The position numbers and the translations under genes were made by a program. Shown piece by piece: positions 50,432-59,877 of a stretch of DNA of 64,000 nucleotides. The stretch is from NCBI GenBank assembly GCA_029339505.1, contig JAQISU010000245.1, positions 1-64,000 on the forward strand. Direction: 5' to 3'. Positions within the stretch are counted from its first letter, which is position 1. Every line of letters begins with the position of its first letter. A model generated the notes under the pieces. The model was given only the letters and a program-made list of their open reading frames with translations, did not search any database and was not told the origin of the DNA. This DNA is from Unio delphinus. Taxonomy: Eukaryota; Mollusca; Bivalvia; Unionida; Unionidae.

Positions 50432-50553
50432 CAGATTAGATGGTACCTCTTTCTTTTCCTCTTCCTTTTCTTCCGTTTCCATGGCACTCTCTTCTGTATG
50501 ATTGACCTTAGCTTGCTCAGCAATGGCAGCAGCTTGCAACTGGGCAAGTTTAG
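50432..50553 (-). CDS. TCERG1: TCERG1 exon: linker between WW2 and WW3
   Basis: This exon is 122 nt, entering at phase 1 and leaving at phase 0. Acceptor CTTTTGACAG ends at 50554; donor AATCTG|GTAAGC starts at 50431. It encodes (A)KLAQLQAAAIAEQAKVN, then HTEESAMETEEKEEEKKE and VPSNL. The METEE followed by acidic/basic residues resembles the PMETEEED stretch of vertebrates. Its first codon needs a G from the previous exon, which is supplied only if the previous donor is the GC site at 51902. The acceptor lies in the first copy of a 60-bp tandem duplication. Confidence 0.93.
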
Positions 50554-50556
50554 CTG

Positions 50557-50676
50557 TCAAAAGAAAGTGAATTACATGGGGTATCAGTCTGTAGACTCTG
50601 TTCTGGTGACTGCTAATCAAAAGAAAGTGAATTACATGGGGTATCAGTCTGTATACTCTGTTCTGGTGACTGCTGT
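50557..50676. repeat. 60-bp tandem duplication covering the 3' splice-site region
   Basis: CAAAAGAAAGTGAATTACAT begins at 50558 and again at 50618, followed by GGGGTATCAGTCTGTAKACT in both copies. On minus this is the pyrimidine tract (CACTTTCTTTTG) of the exon 50553-50432, present twice; the distal copy ends in TTAG/CAG. Confidence 0.93.
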
Positions 50677-50690
50677 AATTACAGCAGTCA
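50667..50690. repeat. 24-bp perfect palindrome
   Basis: TGACTGCTGTAA is followed directly by its reverse complement TTACAGCAGTCA. It abuts the 60-bp duplication. Role unknown. Confidence 0.9.
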
Positions 50691-50929
50691 TATTACTTTA
50701 ACAGTAAGGGAAGAAAATAAATGGAACAATGAAAAAATGATGTTGTACTTGTATATAAAAAATACTTTCTCAATGGTATACATATCCAACCTGTCATTTA
50801 ATTAGCATGAAAGTAAACAACTTTAACAATGAGCTTCATCTAGCTTCAAGATTAATAACTCTAATCTCGAGTGTGAAGGGACGGATGTGCAGGCAGAAAC
50901 AGAGGCCCAAGTCAGTGCTACTAACAAAA

Positions 50930-51195
50930 AAATCTAATGCAAATGATAACATAGATGAGACTAATGCAAATGATAACAGGGAGATGACACTAAAGCAAAT
51001 GATAACAGGGAGATTAGACTAATGCAAACAATAAAGGAGATGAGCTCAATTCAAATGAAAACAGATATAAACATAATGCAAATGATAACGGAGATGAGCC
51101 TAATTCAAATGATAACAGGGATATGAAACTAATGCAAATGATAACGGAGATGAGCCTAATGCAAATGATAACAGGAAGATGAGTTTAATGCACAG
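50930..51195. repeat. Short 25-29-bp minisatellite, about 10 copies
   Basis: The unit is ATGCAAATGATAACAGGGAG followed by ATGAGACTA, with indels. The plus frame at 50807-51022 crosses into it and is not a gene. Confidence 0.85.
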
Positions 51196-51532
51196 ATATG
51201 CATCAATCACTCAAGTATATAATAATAGGTCAGTGACCTTGTTTTCACCAATGGCAGTAGTAGTAATCATGAAACATTTATCAAGTCATGTTACTCTACA
51301 AGCAATGCGTAATAAAGGGACCTAAATACAAACCCAAACTTCAGTGATGATACCAGATGGATAGATGGCCAGACAGATAGATATCCATTTTTTCTTAAGC
51401 TCAAGTTCGCTTGCAATGCAGCCAAAAGCTAGAGACATTATGTACTTGCAACTGCTATCTTCATTCAAGACATAAAAAATAGATTTTTATTTGGGCTAAG
51501 ACATGACGTGAATGTGTGATTTGTGTGTGTGT

Positions 51533-51845
51533 GATTTAGATAATTAACATTGCATTACAAATATTCCAGTCACATCACTACTATATCTGCAATGTTGCAG
51601 TTTATAGTGATGTCTAGCACTGGGGCACTAATGTCGCAAACATGTAGCACCATGCCCCACCCAGTCACTTTATCCTGACTCCATGCCAAGCAGTCCTAAT
51701 ATTTACTTCTTAATGCTGAGCACCTAACGAGGCAGCTATAAGCAACATTTTTTTGTAAGTGTTTGGTATAACTTAACCGGGGTTCAAATGTGTGACCTCC
51801 AACATCCGAGGCAGACAATCTAACCACTAGGCCACCGGAGCAGTT
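51533..51845 (-). mobile_element. tRNA-derived SINE, family B
   Basis: On minus the head reads CTCCGGTGGCCTAGTGG, with A-box-like TGGCCTAGTGG (about 51839-51824) and B-box-like sequence ending in TTTGAACCCCGG (about 51790-51778). The body matches the copy at 63420-63668 (AGTGATGTCTA or TCACTGGG on plus, CCCRCCCAGTCA, AGGCAGCT). The peptide SGGLVVRLSASDVGG obtained by translating this region is a well-known artefact of tRNA-type SINEs. Confidence 0.85.
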
Positions 51846-51896
51846 TATATGACAATGAAATGTGTCATCAACAAAATTCTGCACAAGTACTGTAAA

Positions 51897-51902
51897 ACTT
51901 GC
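51897..51902 (-). other. TCERG1: Non-canonical GC splice donor
   Basis: After the WW2 exon the sequence is GGAAG|GCAAGT. The first usable GT lies four bases further (GGCAA|GTTTT); splicing there would read AAC then TAA, a stop, in the next exon. The GC donor in its classical strong context (AG|GCAAGT) restores frame with G|CT. This makes intron 51902-50554 a GC-AG intron. Confidence 0.85.
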
Positions 51903-52032
51903 CTTCCCAGTCAATGAGAGCCTGTGGCTTTTCCCATGTGGATTCCATCGTCTTGGTGTTGTAGTAGTAAGATCTCCCATCCGAGTTTTTGTGTTCTGAC
52001 CACTCTGCCACCTCAGGTGGCTTGGGAGTCTG
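51903..52032 (-). CDS. TCERG1: TCERG1 exon: WW2 domain
   Basis: This exon is 130 nt, entering at phase 0 and leaving at phase 1. It encodes [32 protein letters not shown] and [13 protein letters not shown]2 is complete: W177 and W199 are 22 residues apart, with the YYY aromatic core and P202, closely matching vertebrate WW2 (EWTEYKTADGKTYYYN). In the family WW2 binds proline-rich splicing factors such as SF1. The acceptor is TTTAAG-CAG: two AGs three bases apart (NAGNAG), so the first glutamine may be optional (alternative start 52029). The donor is a GC site. Only 214 bp separate it from the previous exon. Confidence 0.96.
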
Positions 52033-52246
52033 CTTAAAGTAAAAAGTTGTCATGGTATTAGTATTAGGATTCAACACAGGACATTAATCTGTTAATTTTT
52101 TCATTCAATATATGTCAATTTTTTTCAGACACTAACACCACATTCTAACATTAAATCTGGCTCAAATTAGAGGACTCCACTATCTCAATTACTATCAGTA
52201 AACTGGGAGTAGAAAATTATCTAATCTGATAGATTAGATTACTGAC

Positions 52247-52464
52247 CTGTGTCTGTGGTGGCTTCTGAGCCACAACTGAGGAATCCTGGGATGGTGAATC
52301 GACCTGTCCATTAACCTGAGACTGTTGACTGACAGACTGACCACTACTGCCATCTTGCTGCTGGCTTTGCTGCTGCTGTGTTTGTTGTGCTTGCTGCTGA
52401 CCTGCTGCAAACGGATTGTTGAAGGTGGGTGGCAGCATGGATGGATTAAATCCTGCAGGCATAC
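52247..52464 (-). CDS. TCERG1: TCERG1 exon: Q/S-rich linker between WW1 and WW2
   Basis: This exon is 218 nt, entering at phase 1 and leaving at phase 0. Acceptor CATTAAAG ends at 52465; donor ACACAG|GTCAGT starts at 52246. It encodes GMPAGFNPSMLPPTFNNP, FAAGQQQAQQTQQQQSQQQ, then a serine-rich segment SGQSVSQQSQVNGQVDS and PPQTQ. Vertebrate TCERG1 has a Q/A-rich repeat in the same place, but low-complexity sequence is not conserved residue by residue. It is likely a disordered activation-type linker. Residues about 94-166. Assignment rests on phase and position. Confidence 0.9.
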
Positions 52465-52787
52465 CTTTAATGTAAAGACATGAAATTCTATCAAGGTTTC
52501 TTCAACTAACTGGCTGGATACGTCAACATTACTGCATTAGTATACTTAATAAATTCATTACAAAGTACAAGTCTTTGGTATCCTTATTGCTTATTCTAGA
52601 TATTGTTTGTATACCATGAGTGCCACACACAAAAATCACATGCCACTAAGAAAATCTTTACTGCTCCAAGGTGATGCATAAAATCGATCCACTCTTAGTA
52701 ATTGAAAACTAGTAAATACCTTTCTTTTTTTTTCTTTTACATTATTAGGACACTAACTGAAATAATGCATGTCAGCAAGACAGACAT

Positions 52788-53012
52788 TGTTGTTTTAGAA
52801 TTTAACGCCATTTTGCAGCACACAATAGGCTATACATGGAGGCCAGTATTACTGGTGGAGGAAGAACCTGGGAAAACCCCGGAAAGAACCACCGACCCAT
52901 GAGAAACTACTGGCAAGCTTTCTCACATAACTACATTAGCCGAATCTTAGACTCGAACCCACACAGACAGAGGTGAGATGGCACCGATCCGTAATGGAAA
53001 GCACTTTAGACT
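52788..53012 (-). mobile_element. tRNA-derived SINE, family A, head truncated or diverged
   Basis: On minus it shows GTCTAAAGTGC, ATTACGGATC, the GGGTTCGAGTCTAAGATTCG region, CTGGCCTCCATGTATAGCC and AATGGCGTTAAA. The terminal GGGGCCCCGAGTGG head seen in other copies is missing. Confidence 0.85.
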
Positions 53013-53049
53013 GTATCACTTTTCATTAGCTTTCACATTCTAAATGGAA

Positions 53050-53430
53050 CTTTAATAATAATAATATAATAATGATGTGGACTTAGTACATCGCCTGAGC
53101 TTTAGAAGCTCAACATGCTTTACAACATTTGATAACACATTATAAACATATACAATGACAAGATTACAAAACCAAACACCATGAAACTGCAAAGCAAAAA
53201 CATGTTGCCAATAATTAAGGTGTCCTTCCTAGATGGGGTATATACACATAGGTGAGGTCAGATAGGTATATTGGACTTGGTCAAGTCAATGAAAGATATA
53301 GCACAGTGACAGATTCTATGTTTGATTCTGATCAAATGGGTAGCCAGATGATGTTACAGAGCAGGGAGGGAGCGATTCTCAAATCTGAGTACTCTAACGA
53401 TAATCTGATCAAATGGATTATTAACCTTTT
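53050..53430 (-). mobile_element. LINE 3'-end fragment, decayed copy
   Basis: An AATAATAAT run is followed by GTGGACTTAGTACATCGCC, GAGCTTTAGAAGCTC and CATGCTTTACA. Further on TATATACACATAGGTGAGG and ATAGGTATATTGGACT match the coding end at 48120-48180. A large internal part is deleted. Confidence 0.75.
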
Positions 53431-53914
53431 CACGTTTCTGTAGTAGACACAGAGAGGAACCAGACAAACATAATTTCAATGGTCCAGTCTTGAGGTCAGA
53501 TAGGTCAGGTCAGATAGGTATATTGGCAGGGTGAGGACTGGAATCCTTCCACTATCCAAAGCAGAGAGGTCATTAACTATACATAAGGGTTAAATGATGT
53601 TAATTTATATTCTTTATCACAACTTTACAGTGATGATGAGTCAAACGAACTTGTGTATAAACAGTGGCAGGCTCAACAATAAGGTAAACATGCATTATTA
53701 TTTTTATTTAGTCTTATTGATCACAAACCAGCCTGCAACAAGTACAGACCAAAAACCTGACCATGAACCAGCCTGCAACAAGTACTGACCAAAAACTTGA
53801 CAATGAACTGGTCTGAATTAAATCTGCTTAATGTTAGTCAATGAAAACATTTAGCAAGTGTCCAAAAGCATAATATAAACCCATAACAGTAAGCATCATA
53901 CCTGTATTTTGTGT
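53431..53914. other. TCERG1 intron segment with a 40-bp duplication
   Basis: ACCAGCCTGCAACAAGTAC occurs at about 53727 and 53767 (40-bp spacing), with a third diverged unit after it. Otherwise nothing recognised. Confidence 0.55.
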
Positions 53915-54075
53915 GCTGACAAAATGTTTCTTCTTTCAGAATAACCTTGACCTTTCTAAACTTTTGATCACATAATAGGTTTCTTCCTTATCCTAAATAC
54001 AAGACAATCACAAACTTTAGGCAAGGTCAATCGAGTGCAGTTCAAGGTCCTTGTCATGTAACCAATGGCTGCTGA
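53915..54075. repeat. Copy of the 'GACCTTTGACC' interspersed repeat
   Basis: TTTCTTCTTTCAGAATAACC, TTGACCTTTC, TTTCTTCCTTATCC and CACAAACTTTAGGCAAGGTC occur in the usual order. Confidence 0.55.
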
Positions 54076-54619
54076 ATATTTATCTATTGTTAGATCTACA
54101 TATAATATTTTCTATTTCTAGTAACTGTACATGAAATGCTTCCAAGAAAACAGATGGATTTCTTCAATGCATAAACCATGAGTCACAAATTCATTTTACA
54201 GGTGATCCCACTGTAGCACCTTCCCTTGTAACACAAATTCTGAAACAATATGGTTGTAGTGTGCCTCCGCTCCCCCGAAAAAAACACAAAAAAGTCTTTC
54301 TTCAAAGTATGAAGAAAAAAAAGTAAAACATTTATCATCATTTTGGGTATGAGAAAGCATATAAATAATACAAGATGATGTTGGCATGGGTCCTGAAATT
54401 TTTAATGTATTTTTTCTCGTACACGAATAGTTTTTTCTTCTTAAAGTACAAAAAAAAAACGTGTAAATGTTTATTCAGGGATCATGCAGGGCTTCGCTAA
54501 AGTCGTGAATTGCTATTTCTTTTTCTTATTAGCAGCCAAATATACCATCTGCCGATATTTTTTAAATTGCTGGCGATATTGTTGGCTGTTTAAACATGTA
54601 TCAAAATCATTCGTCTGGA
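54076..54619. other. TCERG1 intron segment, no recognised element
   Basis: AT-rich sequence with short homopolymer runs; nothing coding. Confidence 0.5.
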
Positions 54620-54925
54620 GTGGAGAAATTCATGAATCTTGCAATTTCATGGCCTAGAATAGCCTTAAATAATCATGAATCTTGCAATTTCATGGCCTAG
54701 AACTGACTTAAATAATCTTTACTCCTGTGATTTCATGGCCTAAAACTCCTAGAATAGACCCTTAAATAAATCATGAATCTTGCATTTTCATGGCCTAGAA
54801 TACTCTTAAATAATCATTAATCTTGCATTTTCATGGCCTAAAATACTCTTAAATAATCATGAATCTTGCATTTTCATGGCATAGAATACTCTTAAAAAAT
54901 CGTGAATCCTGCAATTTCATAGCCA
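54620..54925. repeat. About 44-bp minisatellite, 6-7 copies
   Basis: The unit is AATCATGAATCTTGCAWTTT followed by CATGGCCTAGAATACTCTTA, with 1-10-bp length changes. Confidence 0.85.
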
Positions 54926-55592
54926 AGAAAAGACTATTAAATGTATTTGTAAAAATTATGTCTTCATAATATTTAGACTAGTGACAAGTTTAGTTCAAAA
55001 TTTATCTGTATTTCATTATCTTAAAGAAATTTTTAAAATTAGAAATATTTCTTAAAACACAAATTGTTATTCAGTACTTGGTCTTCAATAACAGGTTCTT
55101 CATTTTGGATAATAAAAAAGTAAAATTCATTCTTACTATATGTTCAAAACAATATTTTGTTATTAGATAAAATATACTACTTTTTTGGATACATTTATTA
55201 TCAAATCTTGAAGCAACTACTAGCCAAAAAATGAAGAAAATGTTGCTGAACATGCCAAATTCTTAGTTGCCCTTTGTTAAAATCATATTGGGCTCTATTC
55301 TTAATTGCCCTTGGTTAAAATCCTCATGTTCCAGTGGTTACATCAGCCTTAGTCCTAAATTGATGTAGCTACATAACTAAAAGTGAAAACTGCAGTAAAG
55401 CAGCATGTCACCATATATTTCTTAGCTCTTCCTTCCACCATCACAGCCCTCATTCAACCACCCACATCCTACAGCGTGGCCTCCAAGTGTTGAACAACAA
55501 ACTTCAAAAACATTTCTGTACCACTGCAACGCACACCAAATTATCTCATCAAAACATAAACTCATGCATGCATAGAAAGCTAAGCCCTATCG
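54926..55592. other. TCERG1 intron segment, no recognised element
   Basis: AT-rich sequence; a small direct repeat (TTCTTARTTGCCCTTKGTTA, about 55260 and 55298) is the only structure. Confidence 0.5.
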
Positions 55593-55740
55593 ATCAGATT
55601 TAGATTTTGTGGGTTTAATGAACATGATAGGCTATACATTACAGATAGAATATTTGCTGGAGTAATAACCCAGAAAACCACCAGGAAGAATCATATTCAG
55701 ACTTTAAGCTAGTGGCAAGTTTTCTCACATATAGACATTT
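55593..55740 (-). mobile_element. Old, diverged SINE family A fragment
   Basis: GGGTTTAATGAACATGATAG, GCTATACATT, AACCCAGAAAACCACC and GGCAAGTTTTCTCACATA keep the order of the family A body; the tRNA-like head is not seen. Confidence 0.6.
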
Positions 55741-55813
55741 ACTCTCTTCAACATGTACACACAGTAACATGAACACACAGTAATAACATGTACACACACA
55801 TGCTAGTTAATAC

Positions 55814-55906
55814 CTGGGAAAGTCTGTGTACTGGGAAACGACTGCTGACTACTTTGTGGCTGTGTTACTGCAGGGGTTGTCTGAACTTGACTACTGGCAG
55901 CTTGAG
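55814..55906 (-). CDS. TCERG1: TCERG1 exon: T/Q/S-rich linker
   Basis: This exon is 93 nt, entering and leaving at phase 1. Acceptor ATTATTCAG ends at 55907; donor CCCAG|GTATTA starts at 55813. It encodes (A)QAASSQVQTTPAVTQPQ and SSQQSFPSTQTFP, a low-complexity segment between WW1 and the Q-rich linker. Being symmetric (phase 1-1, 31 codons), it could be skipped without changing the frame. Support is from splice sites, phase and composition; homology cannot be judged in such sequence. Confidence 0.8.
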
Positions 55907-56338
55907 CTGAATAATATGACCAAAGAAAATTAAGGAAATGTCACTCTCAGCTGATGTTTCTATCAGTTGATTATGCAAAAACTTCTGATCATCAAAACGA
56001 GTTTCTTAAATGGACTGGTTCACTAATGGCTGGAAAGAACTTCAAAGAGATTAAGATGGGACCATTCTTCCTAACTGACAACTAGAATATTCTTCAGCAA
56101 ATACAAAATTTGCAACTTAGCCACAATGGACGTCAGCATTTTCATTTAGGACTTACAAGACATCATAGGAAGTCTTGAGGTAGAAACCCCATCCTAATAG
56201 GACTTTCCATTAGGTATATGTAACAATCATAAGATGTTCAAAATGGCTGCCATAAGGTCAACTATTCATTGCAAGAAGTCTTTTGGTGAAATATCACTAG
56301 GAGCAAACCATAACAAGGCTTTCAAGCTGGTCATTGTG
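55907..56338. other. TCERG1 intron segment, no recognised element
   Basis: Sequence upstream of the acceptor at 55907, followed by the 26-bp array. Nothing recognised. Confidence 0.5.
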
Positions 56339-56552
56339 ACAGTTATATTTGAAGTCAGATTAACACAGTTATATTTAAAGTCAGATTAACACAGTTATAT
56401 TTAAAGTCAGATTAACACAGTTATATTTAAAGTCAGATTAACACAGTTATATTTAAAGTCAGATTAACACAGTTATATTTAAAGTCAGATTAACACAGTT
56501 ATATTTAAAGTCAGATTAACACAGTTATATTTAAAGTCAGATTAACACAGTT
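56339..56552. repeat. 26-bp minisatellite, 8 nearly identical copies
   Basis: The unit is ACAGTTATATTTAAAGTCAG followed by ATTAAC; only the first copy differs (TTTGAAG). Very homogeneous, so a recent expansion. Confidence 0.97.
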
Positions 56553-56559
56553 TTTGTTT

Positions 56560-56895
56560 ATAATCAACTAGTTGTTATAAAAGTCTATCAGTCAAAACCC
56601 CATGCTGATATTAAAATTAAATCAGTAGTTATAAAAGTGTATCAGTCAAATCCCCATGCAGATATTAAAATTAAATCAGCAGTTGTTATAAATGTCTATC
56701 AGTCAAAACCCAATGCTGATATTATATATCAGTCAAAACCCCATGCTGATATTAAAATTAAATCAGTAGTTGTTATTAAAGTCCATCAGTCAAATCCCCA
56801 TGCTGGTATTATAATTAAATCAGTAGTGATTAAAGTTTATCAGTCAAAACCCCATGCTGATATTAAAATTAAATCAGCAGTAGTGATAAAAGATT
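56560..56895. repeat. Irregular repeat of about 55-60 bp, 5-6 copies
   Basis: TCTATCAGTCAAAACCCCAT followed by GCTGATATTAAAATTAAATC and AGTAGTTATAAAAG recurs with variable gaps. Confidence 0.88.
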
Positions 56896-57074
56896 TTCAA
56901 GGTGGCCATACTGAATGTCTGATGTCAAAACATCAAAAGTCTTCGAATGAAAACTGCATGGTAATATTGCTTTTCATTCAAGGAGTAATGATTAAAATAT
57001 TTTCAAGATGGCGTCTATGGTGGCCATTTTGGAAGTCAGATGGTCATGATTTTCACTTCAGACGAACCAGGCAT

Positions 57075-58145
57075 AAGAAGTCTTCAAGTGAAAAACCAAA
57101 GCTGATATGGCCATCCATTCAGTCTTCAAGTAAAAAACCAAAGCTGATATGGCCATCCATTCCATCTTCAAGTGAAAAACCAAAGCTGATATGGCCATCC
57201 ATTCAGTCTTCAAATAAAAAACCAAAGCTGATATGGCCATCCATTCAGTCTTCAAATGAAAAACCAAAGTTGATATGGCCATCCATCCAGTCTTCAAGTG
57301 ATAAATCAAAGTTCATATGGCCATCCATTCAGTCTTCAAGTGAAAAACCAAAGTTGATATGGCCATCCATTCAGTCATCAAATGAAAAACCAAAGTTGAT
57401 ATGGCCATCCATTCAGTCTTCAAGTAAAAAACCAAAGCTGATATGGCCATCTATTCCATCTTCAAGTAAAAAACCAAAGCTGATATGGCCATCCATTCAG
57501 TCTTCAAGTGAAAAACCAAAGCTGATATGGCCATCCATTCAGTCTTCAAGTAAAAAACCAAAGCTGATATGGCCATCCATTCAGTCTTCAAGTGAAAAAC
57601 CAAAGCTGATATGGCCATCCATTCAGTCTTCAAGTGATAAATCAAAGCTGATATGGCCATCCATTCAGTCTTCAAGTGAAAAACCAAAGCTGATATGGCC
57701 ATCCATTCAGTCTTCAAGTAAAAAACCAAAGCTGATATGGCCATCCATTCCATCTTCAAGTGAAAAACCAAAGCTGATATGGCCATCCATTCCATCTTCA
57801 AGTGAAAAACCAAAGCTGATATGGCCATCCATTCAGTCTTCAAGTGATAAATCAAAGCTGATATGGCCATCCATTGTCTTCAAGTGAAAAACCAAAGCTG
57901 ATATGGCCATCCATTCAGTCTTCAAGTAAAAAACATTCAGTCTTCAAGTGAAAAACCAAAGCTGATATGGCCATCCATTCTGTCTTCAAGTGATAAATCA
58001 AAGCTGATATGGCCATCCATTCTGTCTTCAAGTGTTAAATCAAAACTGATATGGCCATCCATTCTGTCTTCAAGTGAAAAACCAAAGCTGATATGGCCAT
58101 CCATTCAGTCTTCAAGTGAAAAACTAAAACTGATATGGCCATTCC
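57075..58145. repeat. 42-bp minisatellite, about 25 copies
   Basis: The unit is TCTTCAAGTGAAAAACCAAA followed by GCTGATATGGCCATCCATTC and AG. A 42-bp period is a multiple of three, so a plus frame (56637-57887; repeating SSSEKPKLIWPSIQ) and minus frames (MAISALVFHLKTEW) stay open. A broken unit near 57880 ends the plus frame. These are array shadows. Confidence 0.95.
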
Positions 58146-58206
58146 GGATGATAGGTGTCAAAAACTTTATATATAAGACAAGACATGCAGCAACCATATC
58201 AGAAAT

Positions 58207-58532
58207 CAGATTGCACCATTTACAAGACCAACTAAAAAAAAATCAGATTGCACCATTTACAAGACCAACTAAAAAAAAATCAGATTGTACCATTTACAAG
58301 ACCAACTAAAAAAAAATCAGATTGCACCATTTACAAGACCAACTAAAAAAAAATCAGATTGCACCATTTACAAGACCAACTAAAAAAAAAATCAGATTGC
58401 ACCATTTACAAGACCAACTAAAAAAAAATCAGATTGCATAATTTACAAGACCAACTAAAAAAAATCAGATTGCACCATTTACAAGACCAACTAAAAAAAA
58501 ATCAGATTGCACCATTTACAAGACCAACTAAA
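58207..58532. repeat. 37-bp minisatellite, about 9 copies
   Basis: The unit is AAAAATCAGATTGCACCATT followed by TACAAGACCAACTAAAA; copy length varies by one or two bases in the A run. Confidence 0.95.
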
Positions 58533-59039
58533 AACTGTGTCTTCTAGTCTTAATATGACTTTCAATTCAGAAGAGCAGCAATAACAAGACCTCCAACATG
58601 GCTGCCATGGTAGCTTTACTTTATATCAGAATGGCACCATTTTCTTTCATGACAAACCAGAGATCATAAAATTTTAATTGAAAATCCCAAGTTCATATAA
58701 CCATCAATTAATGAGCAAATGTGATGAAAAGATTCTCAAAAATATCGTAAGAAATCTTACCGTGAAAACTTTTTTTTTTTTTTTATGTCGATATGACTTT
58801 CTGGTCTTATTTTCAAGGCTGCTGCCACAGTGACCATACTTACATCAGATCGGCACCATTTTACATTGACGGACAAACAAGACATTATGTTTTTATTTTG
58901 TTGCGACCAATAATTCAGAAGAAGCGACGATAAAATTTTCATTATGGACGCTGTGGTAGCCATATTCAATGTCATGTATAAAAAGTTTCATGCAAAAAAC
59001 CAAATGTAAAAGAATGAAAATGATAATGTGAGACTGCCA
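58533..59039. other. TCERG1 intron segment, no recognised element
   Basis: Contains a 15-base T run (about 58770) and motifs like GGCTGCCATGGTAGC that recur loosely with 57000-57060. No gene. Confidence 0.5.
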
Positions 59040-59765
59040 CCTTTCCTCTGCCACTATCAATGTTATCATTAGTGTTGAATTCAATGTTGTTACCTGTCAC
59101 TGTTATCATTAGTGCTGAATTCAATGTAGTTACCTGTCACTGTTCTCATCAGTACTGAATTCAATGTTGTTACCTGTCACTGTTCTCATTAATGCTGAAT
59201 TCAATGTTGTTACCTGTCACTGTTATCACTAATGCTGAATTCAATGTTGTTACCTGTCACTGTTCTCATTAATGCTGAATTCAATGTTGTTACCTGTCAC
59301 TGTTCTCATTAATACTGAATTCAATGTTGTTACCTGTTACTGTTACCATTAATGCTGAATACAATGTTGTTACCTGTCACTGTTCTCATTAATACTGAAT
59401 TCAATGTTGTTACCTGTCACTGTTATCATCAGTACTGAATTCAATGTTGTTACCTGTCACTGTTATCAACAGTACTGAATTCAATGTTGTTACCTGTCAA
59501 TATTATCATTATTGCTGAATTTAATGTTGTTACCTGTCACTGTTATCATCAGTACTGAATTCAATGTTGTTACCTGTCACTGTTCTCATTAGTACTGAAT
59601 TCAATGTTGTTACCTGTCACTGTTCTCATTAGTACTAAATTCAATGTTGTTACCTGTCACTGTTCTCATTAGTACTGAATTCAATGTTGTTACCTGTCAC
59701 TGTTCTCATTAGTACTGAATTCAATGTTGTTACCTGTCACTGTTATCATTAATGCTGAATTCAGT
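59040..59765. repeat. 40-bp minisatellite, about 18 copies, each with a splice-donor-like motif on minus
   Basis: The unit is CTGAATTCAATGTTGTTACC followed by TGTCACTGTTATCATTAGTA. On the TCERG1 sense (minus) strand each copy reads GACAG|GTAACA, a good match to the 5' splice-site consensus, and ends TTGAATTCAG, acceptor-like. The array starts about 115 bp downstream of the donor of the WW1 exon. Confidence 0.95.
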
Positions 59766-59877
59766 GATTATACACCGCATCAGCAATCTATGAGAACATC
59801 ACCTATTGTACATATCAAAGGTTAATTCCTACATGTACAAATGTTTCAAAAGGGGAATGAGTGGAATAATGACAAAC

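Noticed and set aside
51696..51980. 94-codon minus frame containing SGGLVVRLSASDVGG as a gene
   Set aside because: This is the typical translation of a tRNA-derived SINE head fused to antisense of the WW2 exon in another frame.
53252..53443. 63-codon plus frame
   Set aside because: Antisense to a decayed LINE 3' end; no independent support.
56637..57887. 416-codon plus frame as a gene
   Set aside because: It runs through two unrelated minisatellites and is antisense to TCERG1; open only because of the 42-bp period.
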